A stretch of DNA of 64,000 nucleotides, from positions 53,558-117,557 of the forward strand of contig LVAC01000003.1 of NCBI GenBank assembly GCA_001602955.1, given 5' to 3'. Within the stretch, counting starts at the first letter, position 1. Every line of letters starts with the position of its first letter. The position numbers and the translations under genes are program-made. Of this stretch, positions 1 to 8,268 are shown in pieces. Below the pieces are notes generated by a model. That model ran no database searches. It was not told where the DNA came from and worked only from the letters and a program-made list of their open reading frames with translations. The stretch is from Sulfurospirillum sp001602955 (GTDB lineage Bacteria; Campylobacterota; Campylobacteria; Campylobacterales; Sulfurospirillaceae).

Positions 1-616
1 ACGTTTTATCGCTTCCGTCGACTTTGTAGGTAAATTTTTGTCCGATTTTCACTTTTTGCCAATACTTCTCGTCGAATTTCAGTACAAGCTTGATCATATG
101 AGGGTTCATGGCACTCAAAAGCGTCGTTTGACCTCCAAAAACGATGCTGCCTAGCTCCGTTTGTTTTTTCGTGATGACCAAATCGTAGGGTGCGCGAAGT
201 TCGGTTTTAGCAAAAGCCGCTTCTTTCATCGCAAGCGTCGTTCGCGCATTTTGGTAGGAGAGTGCCGCAACGTCTTTTTCATAGCGGTAATTGTCCATCT
301 TCTCTTTGTCGATCACATCGGCAATCGCCGCATAACGTTCGTATGTTTTTTGGGCGTGTTCGGCACTTTTTTGAGCACTTTGCATCGCGATGCGCGCACT
401 CTCTACCGCCTGTTTTTCTTCGGCATTTTGAAGTGCGAGTAAAAGATCGCCTTTTTTGGCATACGTGCCGACGTTAACGTATAATGCGCCGACGACGCCG
501 GAAACCGAAACGCCCAAATCGGATGTCTGGTCGCTCAACACGTCAAAGGTCGCGTAAATATCTTCGGCGTAAAGAGCGTTGAGTAGCAAACATAGGGTGA
601 TCAAAAGTTTTTTCAT
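1..616 (-). CDS. HlyD/AcrA-type efflux periplasmic adaptor subunit (3' part cut by window edge)
   Basis: Reading leftward from ATG at 616, the protein starts MKKLLITLCLLLNALYA, a clear signal peptide. It continues with a biotinyl-lipoyl-like half (GVSVSGVVGALYVNVGTYA..GDLLL), a helical hairpin rich in Ala/Gln/Glu (about residues 65-120), and the second lipoyl half (ELRAPYDLVITKK). This is the usual order of membrane-fusion proteins of RND or ABC efflux pumps. Its ATG overlaps the stop of the TolC-like gene (ATGA at 613-616), so the two are translationally coupled in a TetR-tolC-adaptor operon. The inner-membrane pump should follow to the left of the window. The C-terminus is missing only because the window ends. 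Confidence 0.85.
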   Translation of the reverse strand, partial: MKKLLITLCLLLNALYAEDIYATFDVLSDQTSDLGVSVSGVVGALYVNVGTYAKKGDLLLALQNAEEKQAVESARIAMQSAQKSAEHAQKTYERYAAIADVIDKEKMDNYRYEKDVAALSYQNARTTLAMKEAAFAKTELRAPYDLVITKKQTELGSIVFGGQTTLLSAMNPHMIKLVLKFDEKYWQKVKIGQKFTYKVDGSDKT

Positions 617-1848
617 TGGATAGCTCCTTTTATTTCTCGCCCCATTTCATATAAAAGGACGGCTTTTTGGTACTCTACTTCATTGAGAGCGGTTTGTAAT
701 TGGGATGTTGCATTGTATTTATCGCTTAGAGCGTCGAGATAGCTGACGTTATTGACGATACCTTGCTGGTATTTCTTTTTCACGAGTTCATAGGTCATCG
801 AAGAAGCGGTGAGTTTGGCTCGAGCGGCTTCAATCTTGGCAAGAGCGGTTTGGTAACTGTTTTGAGCACTTTTTAACGAAGCTTTGGCTTTGCTTTTCTC
901 GTATGAAAGTTCGCTGCTTTTAGCAAGATAATTTTTACGTGCCGCTTCGCCGGTCGCTGCGGTAGAACCGAAATCAAAGACTTTCCATTCCAAAGCCAAC
1001 ATAATCGTATTTTGATGATCGCCGTCGTTTTGCGCCGCAAAGTTAGGATTTTCGTAATCGTATTTGTAGCGAGAATACGTATCTTGGAGTTTGATCGTCG
1101 GCAAGTATCCTGCTTTGGCAACGTCTGCTTCGAATTTGGCACTTTGGACGTTTTGTTCCATCGCTAAAATATCGAAACGCTCGCTTGCGTTCTCAGACGT
1201 GTTTTCGAGCCGTAAAAGTGAGCCTTTTTCAACGGATACGCGCGTGCCCGTGAGGTATTCTAACGCGTTGGAAATATTATTGAGCGTATTGTCCAAACTT
1301 AAAAGATCGACGTTGGTTTGTTCGATATTGGAGACGATTTTTTGGAGTTCGTCTTCGGTCGTCGTTCCGACGGAGAGAAACTTTTCAAGACGGTAACGCT
1401 CGGCTTCGAGTTGCTCTTTTTTTTGTAAGGTCGCTTCTTTGCTCGCTAAAGTACTGAGATAATTGTAGTAATAATACACGACGTTCAAGGAGACGTTGTT
1501 TTGCGTGGAAGAGAGCGAAAACGTTGCGGAGCGTACTAAAGCTTCTTGCTGATCGAACAATGCGCCGCGTTTTCCGCCGTCGTAAATAACAAACGAAAGC
1601 GTTGCCGAACCCGTTCGGCTTTTATCGGGGTATAAGAGGCTTTCCACCTGATTGAACGTTTGATTTGCACCTAACGAGAGGCTCGGTAAGTATGAACTTT
1701 TAGTGGCATACTCTTTTTCTTGCGCGGACTCGACGCTATAGCGGGACGACTCGACAAGCTTGTTTTGCTCCGCTAAGTTTAAGAGTTCGGGCAAATTTCC
1801 CGCCATCGTCAAAAGCGGGAAAAGGCATAAAAAACTCCATTTTTGCAT
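613..1848 (-). CDS. TolC-family outer membrane efflux protein
   Basis: The 411-residue protein has an N-terminal signal peptide (MQKWSFLCLFPLLTMAG) and two long Ala/Gln/Ser-rich coiled-coil halves typical of the outer-membrane efflux protein family (OEP repeats). It would form the trimeric outer-membrane exit duct for the adaptor encoded next. Its start overlaps the stop of the upstream TetR gene by one base (TAATG at 1846-1850) and its stop overlaps the adaptor start, so the three genes form one transcript. The substrate of the pump cannot be read from the sequence. Confidence 0.88.
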   Translation of the reverse strand: MQKWSFLCLFPLLTMAGNLPELLNLAEQNKLVESSRYSVESAQEKEYATKSSYLPSLSLGANQTFNQVESLLYPDKSRTGSATLSFVIYDGGKRGALFDQQEALVRSATFSLSSTQNNVSLNVVYYYYNYLSTLASKEATLQKKEQLEAERYRLEKFLSVGTTTEDELQKIVSNIEQTNVDLLSLDNTLNNISNALEYLTGTRVSVEKGSLLRLENTSENASERFDILAMEQNVQSAKFEADVAKAGYLPTIKLQDTYSRYKYDYENPNFAAQNDGDHQNTIMLALEWKVFDFGSTAATGEAARKNYLAKSSELSYEKSKAKASLKSAQNSYQTALAKIEAARAKLTASSMTYELVKKKYQQGIVNNVSYLDALSDKYNATSQLQTALNEVEYQKAVLLYEMGREIKGAIQ

Positions 1849-2462
1849 TAGGATTTCCTTGTATAGTATTCAAGTAAAAAAGTAATGTATCCCGTTAAAA
1901 AAGCTTGCGCTTCTTTAAAATTATAATTACCGATTTTGGCTTTGATTAAAGCACCTTCTACAAAGACGATTATCGCATTTGAGAGTTTGTCGACCTCTAT
2001 CGTAGGGGTAAATTCCCCCGTATCGATTCCCTCTTGCAAACAGGTTGAAATCACTTCGTAGTCTCTTTGAAAAAAACTTTCAAAGTATTGGGTGTATAAG
2101 CCTGTTTTATCCATCAACATCGCACTGATAAAGTTTTGGTAAAGAACTAAAAGTTGTTCTTTATCGTGTTCCTCTTCACATTCCGTAAAATTGAAAAATT
2201 CCAAAATTTTTTCTTTGGCACTCATCGTCGCACAAATCCGTCGTTCGTATGCTGCTTCGTGGCGTTGTGATAACATATCCCAAATAGCAAAAATAATCTC
2301 TTCTTTATTTTTAAAGTATAAGTACACGGTTCCTTTGGCGACGCCGGCACTTTTTGCAATCTCATCGATACTGGTTTGTACAATGCCTTTGGTTGCAAAA
2401 AGAGGAATAGCGGCGCGCGCAATATCGATGCGTTTTTCTTCTTTATCGATAATTCGTGCCAT
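1848..2462 (-). CDS. TetR/AcrR-family transcriptional regulator of the efflux operon
   Basis: The 204-residue protein has the TetR helix-turn-helix at about residues 12-58 (IARAAIPLFATKGIVQTSID, then AGVAKGTVYLYFKNKEE), followed by a divergent ligand-binding helical domain. It is the first gene of an operon with a TolC protein and an efflux adaptor, which is the usual arrangement for a local drug- or metabolite-responsive repressor. A near-perfect palindrome lies 16 bases upstream of its ATG (2478-2494) and is the likely operator, giving autoregulation of the whole operon. The inducer is unknown. Confidence 0.88.
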   Translation of the reverse strand: MARIIDKEEKRIDIARAAIPLFATKGIVQTSIDEIAKSAGVAKGTVYLYFKNKEEIIFAIWDMLSQRHEAAYERRICATMSAKEKILEFFNFTECEEEHDKEQLLVLYQNFISAMLMDKTGLYTQYFESFFQRDYEVISTCLQEGIDTGEFTPTIEVDKLSNAIIVFVEGALIKAKIGNYNFKEAQAFLTGYITFLLEYYTRKS

Positions 2463-2477
2463 TTATCTCCTTTAATG

Positions 2478-2494
2478 AATGACCGTCAGTCATT
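2478..2494. promoter_or_regulatory. Palindromic TetR-type operator upstream of the efflux operon
   Basis: AATGACCGTCAGTCATT has arms AATGAC and GTCATT that are exact reverse complements around a CGTCA centre. Its position 16-32 bases before the regulator ATG, and the TGAC..GTCA core common for TetR-family repressors, make it the probable autoregulatory operator. Binding is inferred. Confidence 0.6.
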
Positions 2495-2554
2495 TATTTT
2501 GTGAAATGGTACATTTTTGATTTTTAAATGTCAAGAGATCGGGCAATGAAAAAG

Positions 2555-2586
2555 CTTACATGTAAAAAAAGTTCTTACATGTTAAG
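2555..2586 (-). terminator. Hairpin built from two TTACATGTAA-type palindromes, end of def
   Basis: An exact TTACATGTAA (2556-2565) and a near copy TTACATGTTAAG (2575-2586) lie in inverted order, separated by 9 bases containing a run of A on the + strand. On the minus strand the first arm contains the last codons and stop of the deformylase gene (AAC ATG TAA). The pair can fold into a stem of about 10 bp and is placed where a transcript terminator for def would be. Confidence 0.45.
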
Positions 2587-3102
2587 GAGGCGTTGATACT
2601 CTTTTTCGGTGATGATGTCTTCAGTCGAGTCGACGCGGTCAATAAAGACTTTGCCGATGAGGTGGTCAAACTCGTGTTGAAAGAGACGCGCCAAAAATCC
2701 GTCAAAAAAAGCGTGTTGCGCTTTGCCTTCCCTATCGATGTACGCGACTTCGACATGAGCGTGTCTCGGCACGCGCGCGCGAATCCCCGGAATACTCAAA
2801 CACCCTTCCCAATCTTTCTCTTTTTCCTCGGAGAATGCAAGAATGCGCGGATTGATCAGCGCGGTCGGTTCCATCAACGGAGCGTTGGGATAGCGTTTAT
2901 TGGGAGCTGAAGCCATAATCAGCACACAAAGCGAATGTCCGACTTGGGGTGCTGCGATTCCCGCACCTTTAGACTCTTGACATGTCGCGATCATAGCGTC
3001 GATCAGCGTTTGAATTTCAGGTGCGCGGATGTCGCGTATTTCTTTGGCATGCATGCGAATGACGGAAGAGCCCAATTGCGATATTTCTAAAATGTTCGGC
3101 AT
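2575..3102 (-). CDS. def: Peptide deformylase
   Basis: This metallo-hydrolase removes the formyl group from the N-terminal methionine of new proteins. All three family motifs are present: GAGIAAPQVG (motif 1), EGCLSIPG with the metal-binding Cys (motif 2) and HEFDHLIG with the HExxH-type pair and catalytic Glu (motif 3). At 175 residues the length is normal. I place the start at ATG 3102; an in-frame GTG immediately upstream (3105) would add one residue. The DinB-like gene ends 8-11 bases upstream, so the two are probably co-transcribed. The stop codon lies inside a TTACATGT-type palindrome. Confidence 0.93.
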   Translation of the reverse strand: MPNILEISQLGSSVIRMHAKEIRDIRAPEIQTLIDAMIATCQESKGAGIAAPQVGHSLCVLIMASAPNKRYPNAPLMEPTALINPRILAFSEEKEKDWEGCLSIPGIRARVPRHAHVEVAYIDREGKAQHAFFDGFLARLFQHEFDHLIGKVFIDRVDSTEDIITEKEYQRLLNM

Positions 3103-3112
3103 CACTGTTTCT

Positions 3113-3580
3113 TTAATCTTTTAACAATGCGACGATTTCGTCAAGATGGAGTTTGAAATGTCTTGGAAAATCAACGATCATCGCTTCTAAAGAAATTCGC
3201 TCGTTCAATGCGCTAATCCACTCGTTTTGGAGCTTTGTTTCATCGACGTTTTTAATGACATGGGCAACGTGTTTAGCGGTCGCTTTCAGTAACGCTTGCA
3301 AATCTTCCCAATCGTAGGCATTGTAGGCTTGAAGTTTGATCCACAAGTCGTTTTTACCGAGATTGGCATAATCGGGAAAGATCAACGGACTGCTTTGATA
3401 CTGTAAATGAACGATGCGATGGGTATTGTTCGACGCCGAATCGCACAGATGCCCGACAATTTGCTTGATCGTACGATGCTGTGCGTTGGTTTTGGTCGCA
3501 ACCGTGTTGATGTCCGCCTTTTTTAATATCTCTTCCAATGTACCCAGTAGCGTCAATATCGCGTCGCCGATTTTTTCCAT
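3113..3580 (-). CDS. DinB/YfiT-like putative metal-dependent protein
   Basis: The protein is about 155 residues and predicted to be all-helical. A conserved His pattern (IVGHLCDSASNN..H near the N-terminus and DFPRHFKLHLDEI near the C-terminus) matches the three-His metal site of the DinB/YfiT four-helix-bundle superfamily. The start at 3580 is chosen because AGGAG lies five bases upstream; the longer reading to 3625 has no such site. Members act as thiol transferases or hydrolases, but no substrate can be assigned here. It lies just upstream of def in the same direction. Confidence 0.7.
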   Translation of the reverse strand: MEKIGDAILTLLGTLEEILKKADINTVATKTNAQHRTIKQIVGHLCDSASNNTHRIVHLQYQSSPLIFPDYANLGKNDLWIKLQAYNAYDWEDLQALLKATAKHVAHVIKNVDETKLQNEWISALNERISLEAMIVDFPRHFKLHLDEIVALLKD

Positions 3581-3646
3581 TGCTTCTCCTGACTCGTTTG
3601 CGTGTTCAATCATAACCCGAGACAACTTAAAAATGAAGAAAAGAAA

Positions 3647-4072
3647 CTAAAACGGCTTAACGATGCTCAGCAGTATGATAACCGCCGTAGTGATCTCTGG
3701 AATGACGCGAAAAAGCTTGTAAAACCGCACGTTTTGAGGGATACCTTCTTGCTCAAATCGACGTATCAATTTTTTACATGTAACGTGATAGACCACCATG
3801 CCCGCAACCAATACAAGTTTAAGATGCAACCACCCTCCGCTTTGAAGTAGATGCGGATTGAGGTAGAGTAAAATTGCCCCGAATTTGATTGAGAAAAGCA
3901 TCGCAACCGTACCGACTTTAAAGAGACTGTTCTCTTGAAGCGCGACGGTTGCATGGGCATTTTGGGGTGCATTGATATGATAGACGAAAAGTTTTGGCAG
4001 ATACACCAGCATGATCATCCATGTCGCAACGGCGATAACGTGCAATGACAGAACGAGACTGTAAGCGTTCAT
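3647..4072 (-). CDS. HemJ-like (UPF0093/CopD-type) small membrane protein
   Basis: The 141-residue protein has four predicted membrane helices. The N-terminal segment LHVIAVATWMIMLVYLPKLFVYH matches in spacing the first helix of HemJ, with its conserved His, Trp and YLP.LFVYH. A second conserved stretch WLHLKLVLVAGMVVYH follows. HemJ is the heme-b-bearing protoporphyrinogen IX oxidase found in Campylobacterota. This copy lacks a typical RxxNE motif near the C-terminus and has FYKLFRVIPE instead, so a paralogue or CopD-like role is possible. It is divergent from the AraC-type gene. Confidence 0.6.
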   Translation of the reverse strand: MNAYSLVLSLHVIAVATWMIMLVYLPKLFVYHINAPQNAHATVALQENSLFKVGTVAMLFSIKFGAILLYLNPHLLQSGGWLHLKLVLVAGMVVYHVTCKKLIRRFEQEGIPQNVRFYKLFRVIPEITTAVIILLSIVKPF

Positions 4073-4107
4073 TTGAATTCCTTAAGCAAGATTTAGAGCC
4101 CTTAGTA

Positions 4108-4113
4108 TATAAT
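4108..4113 (+). promoter_or_regulatory. -10 box for the AraC-type regulator gene
   Basis: A perfect TATAAT hexamer lies in the divergent spacer between the HemJ-like gene and the AraC-type gene. No clear -35 is seen, which is usual for sigma-70 promoters in this phylum. A transcript from here would start near 4120. Confidence 0.4.
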
Positions 4114-4130
4114 CTGCTTTAAAAATTTAA

Positions 4131-5198
4131 GTGACATTTTACGACTCTAAGGATGACATTTTGCAATCGGAAGATTTGAGACAAGCGCCTGCGGAAGCTT
4201 TTTTATTTATTCTCTCGTTTTTAACCAAGCAGTATGCCTTTGATGCAACGCCCTTCCTTAACGAGCGCGGCATTATGCTTAAAGATTTACCTGTAAAAGG
4301 TGCAAAAATCAACGCCGCATACTTGCACGATCTTATCGATGAAGCGCTTACTCGCACAGGTGATGCGGGGTTGTTGTTTACTTTTGCCGAGTCTGTCACA
4401 CCCAACAATTTGGGCATTTTAGGCTATTTGTTACTACATTCAAGCAGTGTGGAAGACGCCATCGTGAAGTTGTGCCGTTACTATCCGCTTGTTGGGAAGA
4501 CGCTCAAACCCATCTTTACAAAAGAAGATGGCGTCTACAAACTGACCCTGCTCATTCACAAAGAGGGTGAGATGTATCATCTTGAAAAGTACAGCGCGGA
4601 GATTCACCTCAGTGCGATGCTTCATCTCATCAACAAAATCATCCCCAAACCCATCTTCCCCATACGCACGACATTTAGGCATGCTAAACCTTTACATGTA
4701 AAAGCATACCAGAACGTTTTTGGGCAGAATATCGTTTTTGATGAGGTGGAAAACGCCCTCTTCTTCGACAAGACGCAACTCTCAATGAAAACCAGCTATG
4801 ACAATCCTTACCTGCTTCGTGTCTTTGAAAAAGAGGCGGAACAGAGCTTGGGTATGAGCGTGCATGGAAGCCTCAAAGAGCAAGTCTTGGGCTACATTCT
4901 CATCGCTACGGGTGAGCTTGATGTTTCGCTTGAGAGTGTTGCGCAAAAAGTGGGGTTGCACCCACGAACGCTTCAAAAAAAGCTCAAAGAGGAAAACAGC
5001 AGTTTTGTCGAACTTTTAGGCGAGGTGCGCCAAAAGTTAGCGGCGCATTATCTCCAAAAGGGTCTTGGCATCGCGACCATTGCGACATACTTGGGTTATG
5101 CTGAGCCAAGCCCGTTTTTAAGGGCATTTAAGAAGTGGTTTGCCATGACGCCCAAAGCGTGGGTCGCTTTACATGTAAAAGGAAATGAGCATGCCTAA
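4131..5198 (+). CDS. AraC-family transcriptional regulator (arabinose-binding-domain type)
   Basis: This is a protein of about 355 residues. The N-terminal two thirds match the long 'arabinose-binding domain of AraC' type (AraC_binding-like, with ANNLG-like VTPNNLGILGYLLLHSS). The C-terminus is an AraC/XylS DNA-binding domain with two helix-turn-helix units (SLESVAQKVGLHPRTLQKKLKEE and IATIATYLGYAEPSPFLRAFKKW). The GTG at 4131 gives the full open frame, but a TTG at 4161 has AAGGA seven bases upstream and may be the true start. It overlaps the start of the pentapeptide-repeat gene, so they are co-expressed. Two TTACATGTAA copies lie inside it (4692 and 5169). The ligand is unknown. Confidence 0.8.
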   Translation: MTFYDSKDDILQSEDLRQAPAEAFLFILSFLTKQYAFDATPFLNERGIMLKDLPVKGAKINAAYLHDLIDEALTRTGDAGLLFTFAESVTPNNLGILGYLLLHSSSVEDAIVKLCRYYPLVGKTLKPIFTKEDGVYKLTLLIHKEGEMYHLEKYSAEIHLSAMLHLINKIIPKPIFPIRTTFRHAKPLHVKAYQNVFGQNIVFDEVENALFFDKTQLSMKTSYDNPYLLRVFEKEAEQSLGMSVHGSLKEQVLGYILIATGELDVSLESVAQKVGLHPRTLQKKLKEENSSFVELLGEVRQKLAAHYLQKGLGIATIATYLGYAEPSPFLRAFKKWFAMTPKAWVALHVKGNEHA

Positions 5199-5796
5199 CA
5201 TCGCTATCGTCGATCATTTGGACTGTTTTGCCGAACGTTTTGAGGGCGTTGATTTGCACGCAAAGCGTGTCAATAAAGCCGAATTTGAGGAGTGCACGTT
5301 TGTCTCGTGCGACTTTAGCGAAACGTTTTTCTACGCGTGCCGTTTCATCGACTGTCATTTTGAAAACTGCAACCTCAGTGTTATGAAACTGACCGACACC
5401 AAACTTTCCAATACGGCATTTACGAGCTGTAAAATGAATGGCATCGACTGGTGCATGGCAAACTGGAAAAGCTTGCTAAACCCAGCACCGCTCAAATTTG
5501 ACGAATGCATTGTGGATGACAGTAACTTTTTTGGGCTTTTGATGGAAGGGCTTGTCATGAAAGCGTGTCGCGCCAAAGAGGTCGACTTTCGCTCCGCCCT
5601 ACTTTCTCGTGCCAATTTCGCTGGAACCGACTTTAAAGGCGCGCTGTTTCACCAAACCCATCTGGAAAACGCCAACTTCACAGACGCCATCAACACCCGC
5701 ATCGACCTTCGCACCAACCACCTCAAAGGCGCCATCTTCAGCCGTTTTGAAGCACTTAGTTTACTTGAGACGATGGGGATTGTGTTGGTGGATTGA
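5191..5796 (+). CDS. Pentapeptide-repeat protein
   Basis: The protein has about 201 residues with repeated A(D/N)LXX-type pentapeptides: FEECTFVSCDFSETFFYACRF, then DFRSALLSRANFAGTDFKGALF. These form a right-handed quadrilateral beta-helix. Its size resembles Qnr/McbG-type gyrase-protecting proteins, but function cannot be assigned from repeats alone. The ATG at 5191 is preferred over that at 5185 because AAAGGA then has normal spacing. It overlaps the end of the AraC-type gene, which suggests that regulator controls it. It is convergent with the AT-rich gene to its right, with six bases between stops. Confidence 0.75.
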   Translation: MPNIAIVDHLDCFAERFEGVDLHAKRVNKAEFEECTFVSCDFSETFFYACRFIDCHFENCNLSVMKLTDTKLSNTAFTSCKMNGIDWCMANWKSLLNPAPLKFDECIVDDSNFFGLLMEGLVMKACRAKEVDFRSALLSRANFAGTDFKGALFHQTHLENANFTDAINTRIDLRTNHLKGAIFSRFEALSLLETMGIVLVD

Positions 5797-5802
5797 GATA
5801 GT

Positions 5803-6672
5803 TTAACTTTGAATTTTTCCTTCATTTAGCATATTAGTAAAAGAATGATGTCCAGTAAAGTCTCTAACTACGAATGAATTGATATATTGCGCTAAAACAT
5901 AGCCATCCCATAATTCTAGTAAAGTTAGGGTTTGTTCTCTATATCGAGCTTCGATATTCGGTAACATTCTTAATCTATCTTTCAATATATTGAGGTGTTC
6001 ATTACTTGATATTTTAATTGTTTCATCAAGGAGTTTAGAGAGATTATGACCAAAATCTTTAGCTTCTTTTTCAGTTAAGTCTCGTTTTAATGCAAGATAT
6101 GCTTTTAAACTATTTTCTACAGCCGTCCTACAATTCAGGATAGCTCTCTTTTGGACGGGAAGGCTTAGAAGATTATTGGTTGCAGATTGTAATTCTTCAT
6201 TTGCAGAAAGTAAAAGACTTTTTCCAAAAGAATTTATATCAGTTTTTTGACAGAGTTCTGAAAAGCCCATCGAATAGTCAAGGCAGTCTGACCAAAATGC
6301 AATATAATCCAATTTTTGTTTATCATTTTTTAAAATTTTTTCTTTGTCACTAGCAGACATCTCTTTCAAGCTCTCAAGTAAATTTAGTTCTACTGTTCCA
6401 AAAAAAATAGGAATTGAAAGTTCCCAAAATTGTGCATCATAATAGTATACAGATGTATAAAGACTTCCTATACTATAGGCACCATCTTTTGCTCTTTTTT
6501 CAAACCAATCAAAAATATATTTTGCAAAATCTGATGACAAATTTATAGGTTTGTTAATTGCGGTAGAGTATCTGGAAATAAACTCAAATGGTCTTTTCTT
6601 ATGTTCAATATGGTTTTGTTTAAATTCTTCATTGAGTGTTTCTAAATACTCTTCAAGATTAATATTAACCAT
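5803..6672 (-). CDS. Hypothetical AT-rich protein with a HEPN-like C-terminal region
   Basis: I do not recognise this 289-residue protein. It is soluble and helical. Residues around 170-230 (CRTAVENSLKAYLALKRD, then FGHNLSKLLDETI) have the AxExxLKAxL and GHxLxxL spacing of HEPN helical domains, often found in toxin or defence RNases, but the catalytic RxxxxH is not clear. The coding sequence is much more AT-rich than its neighbours, with long A/T runs and AAA/AAT/TTT codons, which suggests horizontal acquisition. It sits between a pentapeptide-repeat gene and a DUF3465 gene with very short gaps. Confidence 0.6.
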   Translation of the reverse strand: MVNINLEEYLETLNEEFKQNHIEHKKRPFEFISRYSTAINKPINLSSDFAKYIFDWFEKRAKDGAYSIGSLYTSVYYYDAQFWELSIPIFFGTVELNLLESLKEMSASDKEKILKNDKQKLDYIAFWSDCLDYSMGFSELCQKTDINSFGKSLLLSANEELQSATNNLLSLPVQKRAILNCRTAVENSLKAYLALKRDLTEKEAKDFGHNLSKLLDETIKISSNEHLNILKDRLRMLPNIEARYREQTLTLLELWDGYVLAQYINSFVVRDFTGHHSFTNMLNEGKIQS

Positions 6673-6697
6673 TTATAAATTTTCCACCATTGATAAA

Positions 6698-7036
6698 TTA
6701 CTCATACCTCTTCCCATTATATTCCAAAAAGCCGCCATTGTGGTGATTGCGTGGGTCGTGGTGTGTCCAGTGGACGACGCCGCCTTTGTCATTGGTTTCC
6801 AAGTCACCGCAAAAATTGACAACTCCACCCTCTTGCAAGGGTGTAACTTTAGGCGCAATGTCGATGTTGTGAGCGATTAAGAGCGTTTTGCCCGATGCGA
6901 GTTTGAGGATAAAACGCTGATGGCGACTGCCTACGTTGTCGTCGCTTAAGAGTTTCACGACCTTTCCCGAGTCGCACATCGGCGTGCCAGCGAAGAGGTT
7001 TAAGCCTATGAGGAAGAAGAGCATTGTTTTTTTCAT
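6698..7036 (-). CDS. DUF3465-family secreted protein
   Basis: The 112-residue protein has an N-terminal signal peptide (MKKTMLFFLIGLNLFAG). Its core has the family pattern: GKVVKLLSDDNVGSRHQRFIL, LIAHNIDIAPKV, and GGVVHWTHHDPRNHH. It is exported to the periplasm and resembles small OB-fold-like secreted domains, but no activity is established. The conserved His cluster (HQ, AHN, HWTHHDP) might bind metal, which is my inference. It is separated from the pseudouridine synthase gene by about 70 bases. Confidence 0.75.
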   Translation of the reverse strand: MKKTMLFFLIGLNLFAGTPMCDSGKVVKLLSDDNVGSRHQRFILKLASGKTLLIAHNIDIAPKVTPLQEGGVVNFCGDLETNDKGGVVHWTHHDPRNHHNGGFLEYNGKRYE

Positions 7037-7105
7037 TTTATCCCTTGTCTTTGTTGTTTGTATCTTACATGTCGGTATTTAAAGCGAAACGGTCGCGTTT
7101 TGATG

Positions 7106-7684
7106 TTACCCGAGCTTCTTTAAAAGATTCTTCTCTTCTTCCGTGCTTAGGAAACGCCATGCGCCGATGGGAACGTCCAGTTCAAAAGAGCCGATATGCG
7201 TGCGCGTGAGTTCCAAAACTTTTAAGGGCGTGCCGAATTTCGGGTCTTTGAGTGCTCCGAAAAGGCGACGAATGTGGCGGTTTTTTCCCTCGTCGATTTG
7301 AACCCGAAGTTTTGTTTTCGCACCGCCCATGCCGATTTTTTCGACTTTAAGTGCTTTGAGTAAACCCTCAGGGCTTTGCACGCCCTTGAGTGCTTGGGCA
7401 ATATGTTCGTCCGTGACATGCCCTCGCACCCAAATCTCATACGTTTTGATGCAATGCCCCGGTTGGGTCAGTGCGTTGCCGATCTGCCCGTCGGTTGTAA
7501 AAAGCAACAATCCTTTAGAGTCAAGATCGAGCCGTCCGATGGGCATCCAACCCTCGGTATACGCCCATTCGGGCAAGAGGTCATAAACGGTTTTGCGTCC
7601 GAGATCGTCAGAGCGCGTGACCAGATAGCCTTTGGGTTTGTTTAAAACTAAGAGTTTTTGTGAATCGTTCGTAGTGAGAGGCAT
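7106..7684 (-). CDS. rluE: 23S rRNA pseudouridine synthase, RluE/RsuA family
   Basis: The 192-residue protein has the RsuA/RluB/RluE signature MPIGRLDLDSKGLLLFTTDG, which carries the catalytic Asp, and the closing motif EGKNRHIRRLFGAL. It lacks an N-terminal S4 RNA-binding domain, as RluE does. RluE converts a single uridine of 23S rRNA (U2457 in E. coli) to pseudouridine. The gene lies alone between the DUF3465 gene and nikR, all leftward. Confidence 0.85.
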   Translation of the reverse strand: MPLTTNDSQKLLVLNKPKGYLVTRSDDLGRKTVYDLLPEWAYTEGWMPIGRLDLDSKGLLLFTTDGQIGNALTQPGHCIKTYEIWVRGHVTDEHIAQALKGVQSPEGLLKALKVEKIGMGGAKTKLRVQIDEGKNRHIRRLFGALKDPKFGTPLKVLELTRTHIGSFELDVPIGAWRFLSTEEEKNLLKKLG

Positions 7685-7738
7685 CAGGAATATTCCCCGT
7701 ATTAAAAAAAATGTCGCGTAGCATTAGGTATGTGAAGT

Positions 7739-7763
7739 AAGGGTAAACGGTACGCTTACCCTT
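7739..7763 (-). terminator. Stem-loop downstream of nikR
   Basis: AAGGGTAA at 7739 pairs with TTACCCTT at 7756, around a 9-base centre that adds two more G-C pairs after one mismatch. It lies 14 bases past the nikR stop. The 3' side is only moderately T-rich, so termination strength is uncertain. Confidence 0.5.
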
Positions 7764-7776
7764 TACGATCAAAGAT

Positions 7777-8190
7777 TTACGAAGCGGGAATCGACGCTTC
7801 GATGAGTTTACAGAATTTGACGCCTTTAAGTCCGGCGATTTTTTGCGCAAAATCTTTAATATCGGAGACTTTTCCCGTCACCATAACCGTTTCTAAACAG
7901 TTTTCATGCGTAACATGTACGTGCGTATTGCACATGATATGCACTTTGGCGTCGTGTTGAATCTCTAAAATTTTTTGGACCAATTCGTTTTGATGATGCG
8001 TGTAAATCATAGCTAAAACGCCGATAACGTCGCTACCGTCGTCTTGCCAATCGTCTTTAACGATTTTTTCTCGGATTAAATCTCTTGTAAATTCACTGCG
8101 AGACGCATACCCTTGTACGTCCACCTTTTTATCCAGCTCTTCTAAAAGCTTTTCCGGCAAAGAGACGCTAAATCGAATAATTTTATCCAT
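7777..8190 (-). CDS. nikR: Nickel-responsive transcriptional regulator NikR
   Basis: The 137-residue protein starts with a ribbon-helix-helix DNA-binding domain (IIRFSVSLPEKLLEELDKKV, then YASRSEFTRDLIREKI). It is followed by an ACT-like nickel domain with the high-affinity site ligands in THHQNE, HVHVTHENCLE (His, His, Cys). NikR controls nickel uptake and nickel-enzyme genes. It lies just downstream of hypF in the hydrogenase region, which fits a role in tuning NiFe-hydrogenase expression to nickel supply. The 78-base gap to hypF is AT-rich and may hold its own promoter. Confidence 0.93.
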   Translation of the reverse strand: MDKIIRFSVSLPEKLLEELDKKVDVQGYASRSEFTRDLIREKIVKDDWQDDGSDVIGVLAMIYTHHQNELVQKILEIQHDAKVHIMCNTHVHVTHENCLETVMVTGKVSDIKDFAQKIAGLKGVKFCKLIEASIPAS

Positions 8191-8268
8191 AGTGTATCCT
8201 TTAAAATAACATTCATAACGATTCTAATCAGATTATTCTTTAATTATTGCATAATAAAAATATTAATG

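Noticed and set aside
8191..8268. A NikR operator between nikR and hypF
   Set aside because: The region has several TATTAT/AATAAT words, but it is simply AT-rich and no properly spaced dyad stands out.
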